The notes under the pieces: model-generated | The model's input: only the letters and a program-made list of their open reading frames with translations | Databases searched by the model: none | What the model was told of the DNA's origin: nothing | Origin: CAZVTU01 sp964630295 | Lineage (GTDB): Bacteria > Patescibacteriota > Minisyncoccia > Minisyncoccales > RBG-13-42-11 | Length of the DNA stretch: 5,297 nucleotides | Assembly (NCBI GenBank): GCA_964630295.1 | Contig: CAZVTU010000042.1 | Span: forward strand, 1 to 5,297 | Direction of reading: 5' to 3' | Part shown: in pieces, positions 5,126 through 5,297 of the stretch | Position numbering within the stretch: position 1 is the stretch's first letter | How the letters are laid out: every line of letters begins with the position of its first letter | Program-made: the position numbers and the translations under genes

Positions 5126-5180
5126 AGCGACTGGTTTGTATTTAATTACAGGGTAATTACAGGGAAAGAAGCGACCGGTT
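5126..5180. repeat. AGCGACYGGTT direct repeats with an internal 11-bp tandem duplication
   Basis: AGCGACTGGTT (5126-5136) and AGCGACCGGTT (5170-5180) differ at one base and are 44 bases apart. Between them TAATTACAGGG occurs twice in tandem (5143-5153 and 5154-5164). The last bases of the window, GGGAGCGAG, resemble the GGAGCGGAGCGAC flank of the first copy, so the repeat may continue beyond the edge. No function is evident. Confidence 0.5.
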
Positions 5181-5297
5181 CCTGTTTTCCAAAAGTTTGA
5201 ATTCTGTTCTTTTCAATTTTTCAAAAAAGAAGATCTTTAGAGGATTTTCAACTTTTTTTAACCCATTTTTAAACTGAAATTAGTGCGAGGGAGCGAG

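Larger units (their letters stand above)
4871..5297. other. 427-base region without a convincing gene
   Basis: Apart from the operator, promoter, inverted repeats, hairpin and short repeats listed separately, I see no gene here. On the - strand, a frame of about 40 codons between the TAA at 5284-5282 and the TAA near 5159 lacks a good start codon and looks non-coding. CAGGGAA (5160-5166) and TTCCTG (5179-5184) could form a weak bulged hairpin followed by TTTT on the + strand. No tRNA, RNase P, tmRNA or SRP signature was found by eye. The right edge may hold the 3' tail of a gene outside the window. Confidence 0.5.

Noticed and set aside
5126..5180. CRISPR array
   Set aside because: There are only two 11-base copies with one mismatch and a spacer that itself contains a tandem repeat, and no cas genes are nearby.
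5159..5284. Possible 40-codon - strand peptide at the right edge
   Set aside because: It has no good start codon or ribosome binding site, and it crosses repeated sequence.

Overview
The window is AT-rich bacterial DNA (G+C about one third by eye). Genes are compact, most starts lack a strong Shine-Dalgarno sequence, and all full-length genes read cleanly with the standard bacterial code. The gene set is a small-genome mix: a GT-B-less flippase-like membrane protein, a PAP2 lipid phosphatase, a SPASM-type radical SAM protein, a DegV lipid-binding protein and a TetR regulator. Together with a recurrent CCCCGTTAGAAATTT repeat, this suggests a Patescibacteria/CPR genome, probably a metagenome contig. 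The taxonomic call is inference and is not proven by any marker here.

Left part (1-1707). Bases 3-134 encode, on the + strand, the formyl-transfer core of methionyl-tRNA formyltransferase (fmt). The similarity stops abruptly near base 132-138, and the next 900 bases are a flippase-like membrane protein on the - strand. Both genes lose their 3' parts at the same point, so this is either a genuine rearrangement breakpoint or an assembly chimera. The flippase gene and the PAP2 gene (1090-1707, +) diverge from a 35-bp gap that holds two overlapping promoters whose -10 boxes share bases.

Middle and right (1704-4932, - strand). A probable operon is transcribed right to left: TetR regulator, DegV protein, radical SAM/SPASM protein, then two tiny single-membrane-span peptides in the last 280 bases. 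The second peptide is interrupted by an in-frame TGA. A strong sigma-70-like promoter (TTGACA, 17-base spacer, TATTCT) precedes tetR, and a perfect 18-bp palindrome lies between the predicted transcription start and the tetR start codon, indicating autoregulation. The operon could link membrane lipid or fatty-acid status (DegV proteins bind fatty acids) to an unknown radical SAM reaction. The adjacent PAP2 and flippase genes are also lipid-related, but they are not in the same transcript.

Right edge (4871-5297) has no convincing gene. It contains the operon promoter and operator, an inverted-repeat pair of the CCCCGTTAGAAATTT family, a strong bidirectional-looking terminator hairpin, a possible extra - strand promoter, and short repeats (GCGACYGGTT, TAATTACAGGG) of unknown role. 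The same repeat family also brackets the start of degV. There it could form two competing mRNA hairpins, one of which would enclose the ribosome binding site.
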